A DNA stretch of 64,000 nucleotides from Variovorax guangxiensis (GCF_003952165.1 NZ_RXFT01000005.1:418754-482753); one strand, 5' to 3'; positions 9,028 through 18,036 are shown, numbered from the stretch's first letter. The notes: generated by a model not told the origin, from the sequence alone. A program made the numbers and translations.

Positions 9028-10174
9028 GGGCGTATATCTCCAGATCGACGAAGGTCGAGCCGTTGTGGTTCTTCGCGCTGTACTCGATGGGGAAGTCGCC
9101 GAAGCGCGTGCTGCCGATGCTCTCGAGGCCGGCGATGAAGCTGTCGCGCGTGGGCGTCTTGCCGGCGCGGCGCAGGCCCTCGACCATCACGCGCGCGACG
9201 ATGTAGCCTTCCAGCGCGGTGTAGCTGTCGATCTTCTCGCCGAACTCGGCGCGGTCGCGCTGGTAGTCGGCCACGATCGGCACCCGCAGCGCCTGCGGCG
9301 GCGGCACGATGCTGGCCGTGACCAGGCCCGCGAGCTTGCCTTCGAGCCGCTTGGCCGAGCCGGCCGCGTCGGTGATGCCGACGGAGAGCGTGTACAGCGG
9401 TGCGCCCACGGCGTTGGCGCGGTAGTCGCGCATGAACACTTCGACCATGCGCCCGGCCATGATCATCACGACCGCGCCCGGCTTCGCGTCGGCCAGGCCG
9501 GTGACGACCTGCCTGGCGTCCTCGGCCGTGATGGCCAGCGGGAAGGTCTTGAGCACCTTCACCTTGTAGTCGGCCGCCAGCTCCTCGCAGGTGGCGAGGT
9601 TCGACTTGCCGAAGGCGCTGTCCTGGTAGACCACCGCGATCGACTGGATGCCGATGGTCGACAGGTGGCTGATGATCTTGCGCAGCTCCAGGTCGTAGCC
9701 CGCGCGCACGTGGAACAGATAGCGGTTGACCTTGGTTCGGAACGACGTGGTGCCCACCAGCGGCGCGAACATCGGCACGCCGGCCTTCTCCGCCAGCGGC
9801 ATCGCCGCCGCGAGGTTGCCGGTGGCCACGTAGCCGGTGAGCGCGAACACCTTGTCCTCGTCGATCAGCTTGGCGGTGTTGACGGCCGTCTTCGCGGGAT
9901 CGTAGGCATCGTCGTAGGTGACGAGCTCGATCTTGCGGCCGTTCACGCCGCCCGACTTGTTGACGCGGTCGAAGTACAGCTTGATGCCCGCGCGGTAGTC
10001 GATGCCGAAGTCCTTCGCCGGTCCGCTGAACACGGCCGACTGGCCGATGCGGATGGTGGTGTCGCTCACGCCGTTCGTGCCGTTGTCCGCGCGCGCCGCG
10101 CGCAACAGGCCGGGACCGAGGGCCAGGGCGGCGCCGCCCGCGACCATGGCGCGCCTTGTGATGGAAAGTTTCAT
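9005..10174 (-). CDS. Liv-type ABC transporter substrate-binding protein (nicotinate cluster, 2)
   Basis: This 389-residue periplasmic binding protein belongs to the Leu/Ile/Val (LivJ/K) family: after the signal peptide comes DTTIRIGQSAVFSGPAKD, then the receptor-ligand fold with the YQDSAFGKSN segment. The chosen ATG (10172-10174) begins MKLSITRRAMVAGG, a twin-arginine-like signal peptide ending near ARAD. A GTG 45 nt upstream is an alternative but would place extra charged residues before the signal. It sits between the nicotinamidase gene and nicA, so its ligand may be nicotinate, nicotinamide or a related acid. It would share the membrane components encoded just upstream. Confidence 0.88.
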   Translation of the reverse strand: MKLSITRRAMVAGGAALALGPGLLRAARADNGTNGVSDTTIRIGQSAVFSGPAKDFGIDYRAGIKLYFDRVNKSGGVNGRKIELVTYDDAYDPAKTAVNTAKLIDEDKVFALTGYVATGNLAAAMPLAEKAGVPMFAPLVGTTSFRTKVNRYLFHVRAGYDLELRKIISHLSTIGIQSIAVVYQDSAFGKSNLATCEELAADYKVKVLKTFPLAITAEDARQVVTGLADAKPGAVVMIMAGRMVEVFMRDYRANAVGAPLYTLSVGITDAAGSAKRLEGKLAGLVTASIVPPPQALRVPIVADYQRDRAEFGEKIDSYTALEGYIVARVMVEGLRRAGKTPTRDSFIAGLESIGSTRFGDFPIEYSAKNHNGSTFVDLEIYARDGQLRR

Positions 10175-10229
10175 GCGTCGTGGATCCGTGTGTTGCCCGT
10201 TCTTGTCGTTCTTCTTCACGGCGGCGCGC

Positions 10230-10955
10230 TCAGGCGGCCTGGATGTCGGCCGACTGGATGCGCTTGACGCCCTTGGCCGTCATCTGCTTCCAGGCCGCCG
10301 CCAGCGAGCCGTTGAGGTCAATGCCGCGCGTGGCGTCCTCGATCACGTAGGCCTCGAAGCCGGCCTTGCGCGCGTCCATCGCGGTCCAGGCCACGCAGAA
10401 GTCGGTGGCCAGGCCGGTGACGAACACGGTCTTGATGCCACGCGCCTTCAGGTAGCCGGCGAGGCCCGTGGCCGTCTTGTGGTCGGCCTCCTCGAAGGCC
10501 GAGTAGCTGTCCATGTCCTTGTGGAAGCCCTTGCGGATGACGAGCTGCGCAGTGGGCACCTTCAGGTCCTTGCCGAGCGCGGCGTCGTCGGTGCCCTGCA
10601 CGCAGTGGTCGGGCCACAGCACCTGCGTGCCGTAGCTGAGCTTGGTGGTCTCGAAGGGCTTCTTGCCGCTGTAGGTGCTGGCGAAAGATGCGTGGCCCGC
10701 CGTGTGCCAGTCCTGCGTGACCACGATGTTCTCGAACGCCGGCGCGAGCGCGTTGATCACCGGGATGACTTCGTTGCCGCCCTTCACCGCGAGCGTGCCG
10801 CCGTCGAGAAAGCAGTTCTGCACGTCGACCACGATCAGCGCCGCCTTGGCGCCGGGCTTGATCTTGCCGGCCGCGAAGGCGTTGAAGCCGAGACTGCCGA
10901 GGCCGCTGGCCAGCCCGAGGCCGGCGGCGGATTTCACGAGGGTTCTGCGATGCAT
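10230..10955 (-). CDS. pncA: Nicotinamidase (PncA family) with export signal
   Basis: This 241-residue isochorismatase-superfamily protein matches nicotinamidase, which hydrolyses nicotinamide to nicotinate and ammonia. The catalytic triad appears as D44 (VVDVQNCF), K142 (RKGFHKD) and C187 (ATDFC). Metal ligands appear as D82, H84 and H88 (QDWHTAGH), with H117 in the signature WPDHCVQGT. The chosen ATG gives the N-terminus MHRRTLVKSAAG followed by a hydrophobic stretch ending near NAFA, a probable Tat signal, so the enzyme is predicted to work in the periplasm. That differs from the cytoplasmic salvage enzyme. It lies between the Liv ATPase gene and the second binding-protein gene, which fits feeding nicotinate to the pathway. 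Confidence 0.9.
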   Translation of the reverse strand: MHRRTLVKSAAGLGLASGLGSLGFNAFAAGKIKPGAKAALIVVDVQNCFLDGGTLAVKGGNEVIPVINALAPAFENIVVTQDWHTAGHASFASTYSGKKPFETTKLSYGTQVLWPDHCVQGTDDAALGKDLKVPTAQLVIRKGFHKDMDSYSAFEEADHKTATGLAGYLKARGIKTVFVTGLATDFCVAWTAMDARKAGFEAYVIEDATRGIDLNGSLAAAWKQMTAKGVKRIQSADIQAA

Positions 10956-10989
10956 GGCGTGGACTCCGGTGGGTTGAAAGAAAGAAGGC

Positions 10990-11724
10990 TCAGACACTCA
11001 GATAGGCGCGGCGGACTTCGTCGTTGGCCGCAAGCTCGGCCATGGTGGCGTGATAGCGGATCTGCCCCTTCTCGAGCACATAGGCCCGGTCGGACACCAG
11101 CTCGGCGAAGTGCATGTTCTGCTCCGACAGCAGGATGCTCACGCCCTGCGCCTTGAGCTCCAGGATCATGTTGGCCATCTGCTCGACGATCACCGGCGCC
11201 ACGCCTTCGGAAGGCTCGTCGAGCAGCACGAGGTACGGGTTGCCCATCAGCGTGCGCGCCACGGTCAGCATCTGCTGCTCGCCGCCGCTCATGCGCCCGC
11301 CGGGGCGGTTGGGCATCTCGCCGAGGTTGGGGAAGAGCTTGAACAGGCGCTCGGGCGTCCACAGCGGCGCCTCGCTGCCGTCGGCCCAGCGGCGCGCAGG
11401 CTGCTTGCCGACTTCGAGGTTCTCCATCACCGTGAGGTCGGTGAACACGCGCCGATCTTCGGGCACGAAGCCCAGGCCCAGGCGCGCCGCATGGTGCGGC
11501 TCGCTCTTCGAGATGTCGTGACGCAGGAAGCGCACCGCGCCGCGGCGCTTGGTGAGCATGCCGATCAGCGCCTTGAGCGTGGTCGACTTGCCCGCGCCGT
11601 TGCGGCCCATGAGCGCGACCACTTCGCCGCGACGCACTTCGAGATCGACGTCGTAGAGGATCTGCGCGGCGCCGTACCAGGCGCACAGTGCCTTGGCCTG
11701 CAGGAGAGGTTCATGCGTGCTCAT
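10990..11724 (-). CDS. livF: Liv-type ABC transporter ATPase LivF
   Basis: This 244-residue ATPase is of the LivF type: Walker A GRNGAGKST, signature MSGGEQQML and Walker B LLLDEPSEG, ending YLSV. With LivG it powers a branched-chain amino-acid-type importer. Its ATG overlaps the livG stop as ATGA (11721-11724), showing coupled translation. The gene for the exported nicotinamidase begins 35 nt downstream. The genomic setting suggests uptake of nicotinate or a related ring acid rather than leucine. Such reassigned Liv systems are common for aromatic acids in Burkholderiales, but the ligand is not readable from sequence. Confidence 0.93.
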   Translation of the reverse strand: MSTHEPLLQAKALCAWYGAAQILYDVDLEVRRGEVVALMGRNGAGKSTTLKALIGMLTKRRGAVRFLRHDISKSEPHHAARLGLGFVPEDRRVFTDLTVMENLEVGKQPARRWADGSEAPLWTPERLFKLFPNLGEMPNRPGGRMSGGEQQMLTVARTLMGNPYLVLLDEPSEGVAPVIVEQMANMILELKAQGVSILLSEQNMHFAELVSDRAYVLEKGQIRYHATMAELAANDEVRRAYLSV

Positions 11725-12521
11725 ACTGCTTCTCCGATGGCTGCGGCCTTCTCGGCGATCTTCTTCTCGAATGTCTTGCCGGTGCCGAAGTACACCTCCT
11801 GCACCTTGGGATGGTCGCGGATCTCCAGTGGCTTGCCCTGGGCGATGAGGCGCCCGCGCGCCAGCACGATCATGCGGTCGGCGTACGCGAACACCACGTC
11901 CATGCTGTGCTCGGTGAAGAGCACGGCCATGCCGCGCTGGATGACGAGTTCCTTGGTCAGCGCCATGAGGGAGTTGCGCTCCTTGGGCGCCATGCCGGCG
12001 GTGGGCTCGTCCATCAGCAGCAGCTTGGGCGAGTTGGCCATTGCGATGGCGAGCTCGACGCGCTTCACGTCGCCGTAGGCCAGCACGCTGCAGGGCCGGT
12101 CGGCCTGCGACTTCATGCCGACCTGGTCGAGCAGCGCCAGAGCCTCCTCGCGCTTGTGGTCGGCGGCACGGCGCCATGTGGAAAAGAGCTTGCGGTCGTG
12201 CGACAGCAGCGCCATCTGCACGTTCTCGACCACGGTGAGCGAGGCGAAGGTCTCGGCGATCTGGAAGGTGCGGCCCACGCCCATGCGCCAGATCTCGCGC
12301 GGCTTGCGGCCCACGAGTTCCTGGCCGTCGAGCGTGATGGAGCCCTGGTCTGCCTTCAGCTGGCCGTTGACCATGTTGAAGGTGGTCGACTTGCCGGCGC
12401 CGTTGGGCCCGATGAGCGCGAGCAGTTCGCCCGGCGGCAGCTCGAAGCTGATGCCGTCCACGGCCTTCACGCCGCCGAAGGACTTGCCGAGGTTCTCGAC
12501 CTTGAGGAGCGTGTTGCTCAT
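11721..12521 (-). CDS. livG: Liv-type ABC transporter ATPase LivG
   Basis: This 266-residue ATPase is of the LivG type: Walker A GPNGAGKST, the long insertion typical of LivG containing GRTFQIAETFASLTV, an ABC-signature position reading VLAYGDVKRVELA, and Walker B LLLMDEPTAGM. It pairs with LivF in the importer encoded here. Both ends are overlapped by 4 nt (ATGA) with the neighbouring livHM and livF genes, so the three are a tightly coupled operon segment. Confidence 0.93.
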   Translation of the reverse strand: MSNTLLKVENLGKSFGGVKAVDGISFELPPGELLALIGPNGAGKSTTFNMVNGQLKADQGSITLDGQELVGRKPREIWRMGVGRTFQIAETFASLTVVENVQMALLSHDRKLFSTWRRAADHKREEALALLDQVGMKSQADRPCSVLAYGDVKRVELAIAMANSPKLLLMDEPTAGMAPKERNSLMALTKELVIQRGMAVLFTEHSMDVVFAYADRMIVLARGRLIAQGKPLEIRDHPKVQEVYFGTGKTFEKKIAEKAAAIGEAV

Positions 12522-14458
12522 GCCTTCACCTCCTCGAGCTTGGCCTTGGCTTCGGTCTTTTCGGCTTCACCTTCCTTCGGCGCGCGCCAGCGGTCCGCAA
12601 GCTGCTTGATGGAGCCCGCGATGCCCTGCGGGAACAGCAGCACCAGGATCAGGATGATGGCGCCGAGCATCGCGCGCCAGTAGTCTGTGTTGCGCGCCAC
12701 GGTGTCGTGCAGCCAGGTGAAGGTGACGGCACCGACCACCGGGCCCGCGAGCGTCTGGATGCCGCCGAGCAGCACCATTACGAGACCGTCGACCGACTTG
12801 CCGACCGACAGCGTCTCAGGTGAGATGCTGCCCTTGGAGAAGGCGAAGAGCGCACCCGCCAGGCCCGCCACGGTGCCCGCGATGATGAACGCCACCCACT
12901 GCATGCGCTTGACGTCGATGCCGATGGCGTCGGCGCGCAGCACCGAGTCGCGGCCCGCGCGCATCGCGTAGCCGAATGGCGAGAACAGTACGCGCCGCAG
13001 CCACCACACGCCGAGGCCCACGAGCACCAGTGTGAGCCAGTAGTAGGCCTGCTTGTCGGAAAGCCACTCGGAAGGCCACACGCCGGTCAGGCCGTTGCTG
13101 CCGCCGGTGAAGCTGTCCCACTGATAGGTGATGGCCCAGGTGATCTGCGCGAAGGCGAGCGTGAGCATCGCCAGATACACACCCGACAGCCGCACCGCGA
13201 ACCAGCCGTAGACGAAGGCGCCGAGCGCCGCCACCAGCGGCGCGACGATCAGCGCGAGTTCCATCGGCAGGTGCAGCGCGCGCACCAGCAGCGCCGCACC
13301 GTAGGCGCCGAGGCCGAAGTACGCCGCATGGCCGAAGGAATGCATGCCGGCCGGCCCCATGATGAAGTGCAGGCTGGTGGCGAAGAGGGCCGCGATCATC
13401 AGGTCGATCATCAGCACCGTGGTGTAGGGCGAGTTCACCGTCAGGAACGGCAGCACCGCCAGCACCAGCGCGAACACGGCGGCCGCCACCACATAGGCCC
13501 TGCCCGGGCGGCGCAGCGGCTCCTCCTGCATGCCCACGTAGCGGCTGGGTGCCTGCGGGCGGCCGAACAGGCCCCAGGGGCGCCACACCAGCACGATGGC
13601 CATCACGAGGAAATCGACCATCAGCGTGAGCTTGGAGAACGAGACGTCGATGCCGAAGATCTGCACCACGCCGAGCCATATGCACACGGCCTTGATCTCG
13701 GCGATGAGCAGCGCGGCCATGTAGGCGCCGGGCAGCGAGCCCATGCCGCCGACCACCACGACCACGAAGGCGGCGCCGATGGTGTTCAGGTCCATCTCCA
13801 GCGTGGCGGGTTCGCGCGGCAGCTGCAGCGCGCCGCCGAGGCCCGCGAGCAGCGCGCCGAGCGCGAACACGGCCGTGAAGAGCCAGGCCTGGTTGACGCC
13901 CAGCGCACTGACCATCTCGCGGTCCTGCGTGGCGGCGCGCACCAGCGTGCCGAAGCGCGTGCGGGTGAGCAGCAGCCACACGAGGCCGAGCACCACCGGG
14001 CCGATGACGATCAGGAACAGGTCATAGGAAGGAAACTGCCGCCCGAGGATCTCGACCGAGCCCTTGAGGCCGGGCGCGCGCGGACCGAGCAGTTCGTCGG
14101 GGCCCCAGAGCCACAGCACCGCATCCTTGATGACGAGCACCAGCGCGAACGTGGCCAGCAGTTGGAACAGCTCCGGCGCCTTGTAGATGCGGCGCAGCAG
14201 CAGCACCTCGATCAGCGCACCGAGCACGCCGACCGCCAGCGCGGCGATCAGCAGCGCAGGCCAGAAGCCCAGGCTCGAGCCCAGCTTGTCGACGAGCGTG
14301 TACGCGAGATAGATGCCCACCATGAAGAACGAACCATGGGCGAAGTTGACGATGCGCGTCACGCCGAAGATCAACGAGAGACCGGCCGCCACGAAGAAGA
14401 GCGAGGACGCGCCGGCCAACCCGTTGAGCAACTGAACAACGAAGCCAGAGAAGCTCAT
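12518..14458 (-). CDS. livHM: Fused Liv-type permease LivH-LivM
   Basis: This 646-residue membrane protein fuses two permease domains that are usually separate. The N-terminal half (about residues 1-300) is LivH-like, with FFVAAGLSLIFGVTRIVNFAHG. The C-terminal half (about 330-610) is LivM-like, with HSFGHAAYFGLGAYGAAL and the GGSNGLTG cytoplasmic loop. A charged, lysine/glutamate-rich tail follows. Each half contributes several membrane spans, so one polypeptide could form the whole channel. It overlaps livG by 4 nt and lies 81 nt downstream of a binding-protein gene. Confidence 0.92.
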   Translation of the reverse strand: MSFSGFVVQLLNGLAGASSLFFVAAGLSLIFGVTRIVNFAHGSFFMVGIYLAYTLVDKLGSSLGFWPALLIAALAVGVLGALIEVLLLRRIYKAPELFQLLATFALVLVIKDAVLWLWGPDELLGPRAPGLKGSVEILGRQFPSYDLFLIVIGPVVLGLVWLLLTRTRFGTLVRAATQDREMVSALGVNQAWLFTAVFALGALLAGLGGALQLPREPATLEMDLNTIGAAFVVVVVGGMGSLPGAYMAALLIAEIKAVCIWLGVVQIFGIDVSFSKLTLMVDFLVMAIVLVWRPWGLFGRPQAPSRYVGMQEEPLRRPGRAYVVAAAVFALVLAVLPFLTVNSPYTTVLMIDLMIAALFATSLHFIMGPAGMHSFGHAAYFGLGAYGAALLVRALHLPMELALIVAPLVAALGAFVYGWFAVRLSGVYLAMLTLAFAQITWAITYQWDSFTGGSNGLTGVWPSEWLSDKQAYYWLTLVLVGLGVWWLRRVLFSPFGYAMRAGRDSVLRADAIGIDVKRMQWVAFIIAGTVAGLAGALFAFSKGSISPETLSVGKSVDGLVMVLLGGIQTLAGPVVGAVTFTWLHDTVARNTDYWRAMLGAIILILVLLFPQGIAGSIKQLADRWRAPKEGEAEKTEAKAKLEEVKA

Positions 14459-14539
14459 AAGGACCCTGAGGAAACTGGAGACGTCCGCATCCGCGCCCTC
14501 ATGCGAAAAGGCAGCGAATGCGGTGGAGGTGCCGTGCGG

Positions 14540-15745
14540 TCAGTCCGCAGGGCGCATCTTTTTCACTTCTTCGTCGGACGGCTGGAACTTGGCTCCATCG
14601 AGGTAGACGTAGTCGACCATCACGCCCTTGCCGCCGTCGTTCTTCGTCTTGCCGACGTAGGCGCCCATGGTGGACTGGTTGTCCTGCGCGCGGTAGCTGA
14701 TCTTGCCGAAGGGCGTGTCGACCTGCAGGCCCTTGAAGGCGGCCACGAGCTTCTCGGTATCGGTGCCGCCGGCCTTCTTGATGCCGGCCGCGATCGAGTG
14801 GATGGCGCTGTAGCCGACCACCGAGCCCAGGCGCGGGTAGTCCTTGAACTTGGCCTGGTAGGCATCGAGGAAGGCCTTGTGCTCGGGCGTCTTCACGCCG
14901 TTCCACGGGTAGCCGGTGACGATCCAGCCGTTGGGCGCCTCGTCCTTCAGCGGGTCGAGGTACTCGGGCTCGCCTGTCAGCACGCTCACCACCTCGCGGT
15001 CCTTGAAGAGGCCGCGCGTGTTGCCTTCGCGCACGAACTTGGAGAGGTCGGCGCCGAAGAGCACGTTGAAGATGGCGTCGGGCTTGGCATCGGCCAAGGC
15101 CTGCACCACGCTGCCCGAGTCGACCTTGCCCAGCGGCGGCGCCTGCTCGGCGACGAACTCGACGTCGGGCTGCGCGGCCTTCAGCAGCGTCTTGAAGGTG
15201 GCGACCGACGACTGGCCGTATTCGTAGTTGGGGTACACGAGCGCCCAGCGCTTCTTCTTGAGCTTGGCGGCCTCGGGCACCAGCATCGCGACCTGCATGT
15301 AGGTCGAGGGACGCAGGCGGTAGGTGTACTTGTTGCCGTTGCTCCAGACGATCTTGTCGGTGAGCGGCTCGGCGGCGAGATAGAAGAACTTCTTCTGCTT
15401 GGCGAAGTCGGTCAGCGCCAGGCCGGTGTTCGACAGGAAGGCGCCGGCCAGCACGTCGATCTTCTCGCGCGAGATGAGCTCCTCGGCCACGCGCACGGCG
15501 TCGCCGGGGTTGGCGTTGTCGTCGCGGCTGATGAGCTCGATCTTCTTGCCGTTGATGCCACCCTTGGCGTTGATCTCGTCGACCGCGAGCTCCATGCCCT
15601 TCTTGTAGGGCTCGAGGAAGGCGGGCTGCGCCTTGTAGCTGTTGATTTCGCCGATCTTGATCACGCCCTGCGCGTGCGCGGGAACGAGGGCCGAAGCCAG
15701 CGTGACGACGGAAGCGGCGCAGAAAACATGGCGCAATGGATTCAT
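14540..15745 (-). CDS. Liv-type ABC transporter substrate-binding protein (nicotinate cluster, 1)
   Basis: This 401-residue periplasmic binding protein of the LivK family starts with a Sec signal peptide (MNPLRHVFCAASVV..., cleavage near AHAQ about residue 26). The mature start is GVIKIGEINSYKAQP. It precedes the livHM-G-F genes and is the most likely partner of this importer. A second Liv-type binding protein is encoded further along the same operon. Two receptors for one permease would allow two ligands, for example nicotinate and nicotinamide, though this is inference. Confidence 0.9.
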   Translation of the reverse strand: MNPLRHVFCAASVVTLASALVPAHAQGVIKIGEINSYKAQPAFLEPYKKGMELAVDEINAKGGINGKKIELISRDDNANPGDAVRVAEELISREKIDVLAGAFLSNTGLALTDFAKQKKFFYLAAEPLTDKIVWSNGNKYTYRLRPSTYMQVAMLVPEAAKLKKKRWALVYPNYEYGQSSVATFKTLLKAAQPDVEFVAEQAPPLGKVDSGSVVQALADAKPDAIFNVLFGADLSKFVREGNTRGLFKDREVVSVLTGEPEYLDPLKDEAPNGWIVTGYPWNGVKTPEHKAFLDAYQAKFKDYPRLGSVVGYSAIHSIAAGIKKAGGTDTEKLVAAFKGLQVDTPFGKISYRAQDNQSTMGAYVGKTKNDGGKGVMVDYVYLDGAKFQPSDEEVKKMRPAD

Positions 15746-15824
15746 CGAGAAGCTCCTAGGGGTTAAGGCAGAAAGAATTCGAGTTGTATGGGCGCGGGGC
15801 TCTGGCTGGACGATGCGGCGCGTC

Positions 15825-16409
15825 TCAGCGCAGCCCGTCCTCGCCCTTGATTTCGGAGACCTGCAGGCCCCCGATGCGCGGCAGCGGACGGCCGCTGTCG
15901 GTGACGGCCACGGCCACCACGATCTCGTTGGCGCGCGGCGCGTCGCTCACGCGGGCTTCCACCGCGTCGAAGTGGCTGCGCACGAAGGCGGCGTCCTTGT
16001 GGCCCAGCGGCACGTCGATGGCGGTGCCCAGCGTGCCCTGCTTCTTGGCCGATGGCACGAGCGCGGCGCCCTTCTCCACTGCAACGCGCAGCGGCGCGCC
16101 CAGCTTGGGATGCAGGATGGCGGCGGCATGCTCGAGCTCGCCGCGCTCGCCGACGATGGCGGCCTTGCCGTAGCTCTGCGCCTGGCCGGGCTCGATGCCC
16201 AGCGCCTTCACGGCCTTCTGGCCCAGCAGCGCGCCGAGTTCCTCGCCGATGGCGATGAGCTCGTCGAGGTTCTCGCTGTAGCGGCCCGCGTAAGGGTTCT
16301 CGATGACGGCGATGGCGACGGCGCGGCGCGTGGGCGGCGTGATGTCCTTGCCCATTTCCTTGCGGGTTTCATCGACCTGGACGACGAGCTTGCGGATGTT
16401 GGCGGTCAT
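15825..16409 (-). CDS. AA_synth-family protein (paralogue 1)
   Basis: This 194-residue protein is recognised as the 'amino acid synthesis' family (PF06684), whose biochemical role is not established. Conserved blocks include NPYAGRY, YGKAAIVGERGELEHAAA (about residue 80) and DVPLGHKDAAFVRSHFDAVE. The end reads GEDGLR. It is a clear paralogue of the next upstream gene, sharing the YGK-AIVG-GELEH block, the PS-KK-G stretch, the DVPL block and the C-terminal DGLR. No signal peptide is seen. Its place between a reductase-like gene and a transporter suggests an enzyme, or subunit of one, acting on a pathway intermediate. Confidence 0.82.
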   Translation of the reverse strand: MTANIRKLVVQVDETRKEMGKDITPPTRRAVAIAVIENPYAGRYSENLDELIAIGEELGALLGQKAVKALGIEPGQAQSYGKAAIVGERGELEHAAAILHPKLGAPLRVAVEKGAALVPSAKKQGTLGTAIDVPLGHKDAAFVRSHFDAVEARVSDAPRANEIVVAVAVTDSGRPLPRIGGLQVSEIKGEDGLR

Positions 16410-16453
16410 GTTCTGTGTGTTCCTTGTCTTGTCTCTGTGTGGGTCTTCGCGGG

Positions 16454-17095
16454 TCAGCGCAGGCCGTCCCACTTGCTGATGTCTTTCGCGAGCAGCCCAC
16501 CCACGCGGGCATGGATGCGGTAGCCGGTGCTCATCGCGAGGATGAAGACGATCTCGTCGGCCGCAGGCGCGCCGGGCACGCGCACCTCGATGGCGTCGAA
16601 CTGGCCGCGCACGTAGCTGGCGTTGATGTTGGTCAGCGGCACGTCGAGCGTGGCGCCGGGCGGGCCGACCTTCTTGGTCGAAGGCACGATCGAGAGCGCG
16701 TTGCCGGGCTGGCCGGTTTTTTCCTCGGCCTTGCCAGCGGTGTAGGCGGCGCGGCTGCCCTTCCAGCCGAGCAGTTCGCGCATCGCGTAGCCGCCGGGCA
16801 CGTGCCACAGCGCGCCATGCTCCAGTTCGCCATCGGCGCCGACGATGGCGCCCTTGCCGTAGGTGGCGATCTGCTCGAGCGGCACGTCCATGGCGGCATG
16901 CAGCCGGTGCGCCATGTCGACGCCCACCGGGTCGAGCAGCGCCATCATCGGCAGGATGTCGGGCTCGTAGCGGCCCGCGAACGGATTGGTCAGCACCGCG
17001 CCGATGGCACCACGCACCAGCGGGGTGTCGGCGCGCGGTCCGAACTCGTGGTGGATGTGCTCGACCTGGGTGAAGACGCGGCGGATTTCGATCAT
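16454..17095 (-). CDS. AA_synth-family protein (paralogue 2)
   Basis: This 213-residue protein is the second tandem member of the AA_synth family (PF06684). It has NPFAGRYEPDILPM, YGKGAIVGADGELEHGAL and DVPLTNINASYVRGQFDAIEV, and ends KWDGLR. The middle section differs from its neighbour, with an insertion around GGYAMRELLGWKGSRAAY. The two genes are 44 nt apart and may encode a heteromer or act on related substrates. Function is unknown. The family name reflects an old annotation, and I see no evidence of amino-acid synthesis here. Confidence 0.82.
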   Translation of the reverse strand: MIEIRRVFTQVEHIHHEFGPRADTPLVRGAIGAVLTNPFAGRYEPDILPMMALLDPVGVDMAHRLHAAMDVPLEQIATYGKGAIVGADGELEHGALWHVPGGYAMRELLGWKGSRAAYTAGKAEEKTGQPGNALSIVPSTKKVGPPGATLDVPLTNINASYVRGQFDAIEVRVPGAPAADEIVFILAMSTGYRIHARVGGLLAKDISKWDGLR

Positions 17096-17116
17096 GAAAA
17101 AGAACCTTGCTTTTCG

Positions 17117-18034
17117 TTAAGCAAATACTGAACCAACGGATTTCGGCGACTCTGCATCGAGCGCCTTCGAGCATAAGGGTTCGACAAGTCTCCACTGCCC
17201 CTGGCAAACGAGTAGAGCGGCCCATACGAGCCCTCCTTTTTGCAGGACCTTGGCGCATATCGCGCCCGTATCGAGTGCGCTGCGCACCTGCGCGGGGGCC
17301 AGCGCGGGCACGTCGACGGTGACGAGTGTGTCGCCGAGGTCGCTGTCGTCCTTGCACTCGCTCGCCGGGCGGCGCGCGATGGCCTCGTCGTCCACGTCGA
17401 CGGCGTTGGCGATCACTGTCGCGGCGGCATCGGCCTGCGCTGCGGTGGCGGCCAGCACCGTCACGCTGTCGGCGATGCCCAGCGAGAAACTGCGCCCGCG
17501 CCAGCCGCTGGTGGCGACGCCGCGCACGGGCTGGTCGGCGCGCAGCTCGAACTGGCCGTCGGTGGTGAGGACGCCGCCTTCGCCGGCCAGATGGCCGCGC
17601 AGGTCGAAGCGCGCGATGTCGGCGAACACGCCCACGCGCGCGGACTGCCCCGGCGCAAGATGCAGCGCGATGTCGCCGCCGTTGTTGATCCACGCGCGCT
17701 CCACGCCGGGGCGCTCGTAGAACGCGATGAGTTCCTGCGCAACCGAGCCGGCCACCGCCGCCATCGGCGTGATGAACATCGGCGAAAAAGCGGCGCAGGC
17801 ATCCCACATGCGGCGTGCCACCACGTTGCGCGGGCGCATCTTGTCCACGACGGGCAGGCGCAGCAGCGGCAACTCACGCACGAGCTCGTCGAGCACGTGG
17901 ACGAAGCGCGCCCACGCCGCGTCGTGCGCGGCGGCCACGGCGTACGGGTCGCCATGCGCCTCGGCCACGATATCGATCGGGCCGTGGTTGAAATGCCAGC
18001 GACTCTTGTCGAGCGCTGTGCGTTGGGCGGACAT
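17117..18034 (-). CDS. UPF0280 (ApbE-like superfamily) protein
   Basis: This 305-residue protein is recognised as the UPF0280 family, distantly related to ApbE FAD:protein FMN transferases. Visible features are RLPVVDKMRPRNVVA, SPMFITPMAAVAGSVAQE, WINNGGDIALHL and GRSFSLGIADSVTVLA. The NNGGD and GIADS-type motifs recall the ApbE flavin-binding fold. The ATG is 2 nt after the stop of the reductase-like gene, implying coupled translation. If it is a flavin-handling protein, the neighbouring iron-sulfur reductase could be its partner. That is inference; the family has no proven role known to me. Confidence 0.82.
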   Translation of the reverse strand: MSAQRTALDKSRWHFNHGPIDIVAEAHGDPYAVAAAHDAAWARFVHVLDELVRELPLLRLPVVDKMRPRNVVARRMWDACAAFSPMFITPMAAVAGSVAQELIAFYERPGVERAWINNGGDIALHLAPGQSARVGVFADIARFDLRGHLAGEGGVLTTDGQFELRADQPVRGVATSGWRGRSFSLGIADSVTVLAATAAQADAAATVIANAVDVDDEAIARRPASECKDDSDLGDTLVTVDVPALAPAQVRSALDTGAICAKVLQKGGLVWAALLVCQGQWRLVEPLCSKALDAESPKSVGSVFA

Positions 18035-18036
18035 GA

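Noticed and set aside
13271..15766. 831-codon plus-strand frame opposite livHM and the binding protein
   Set aside because: Composition is the usual shadow of a high-GC gene and it crosses gene boundaries.
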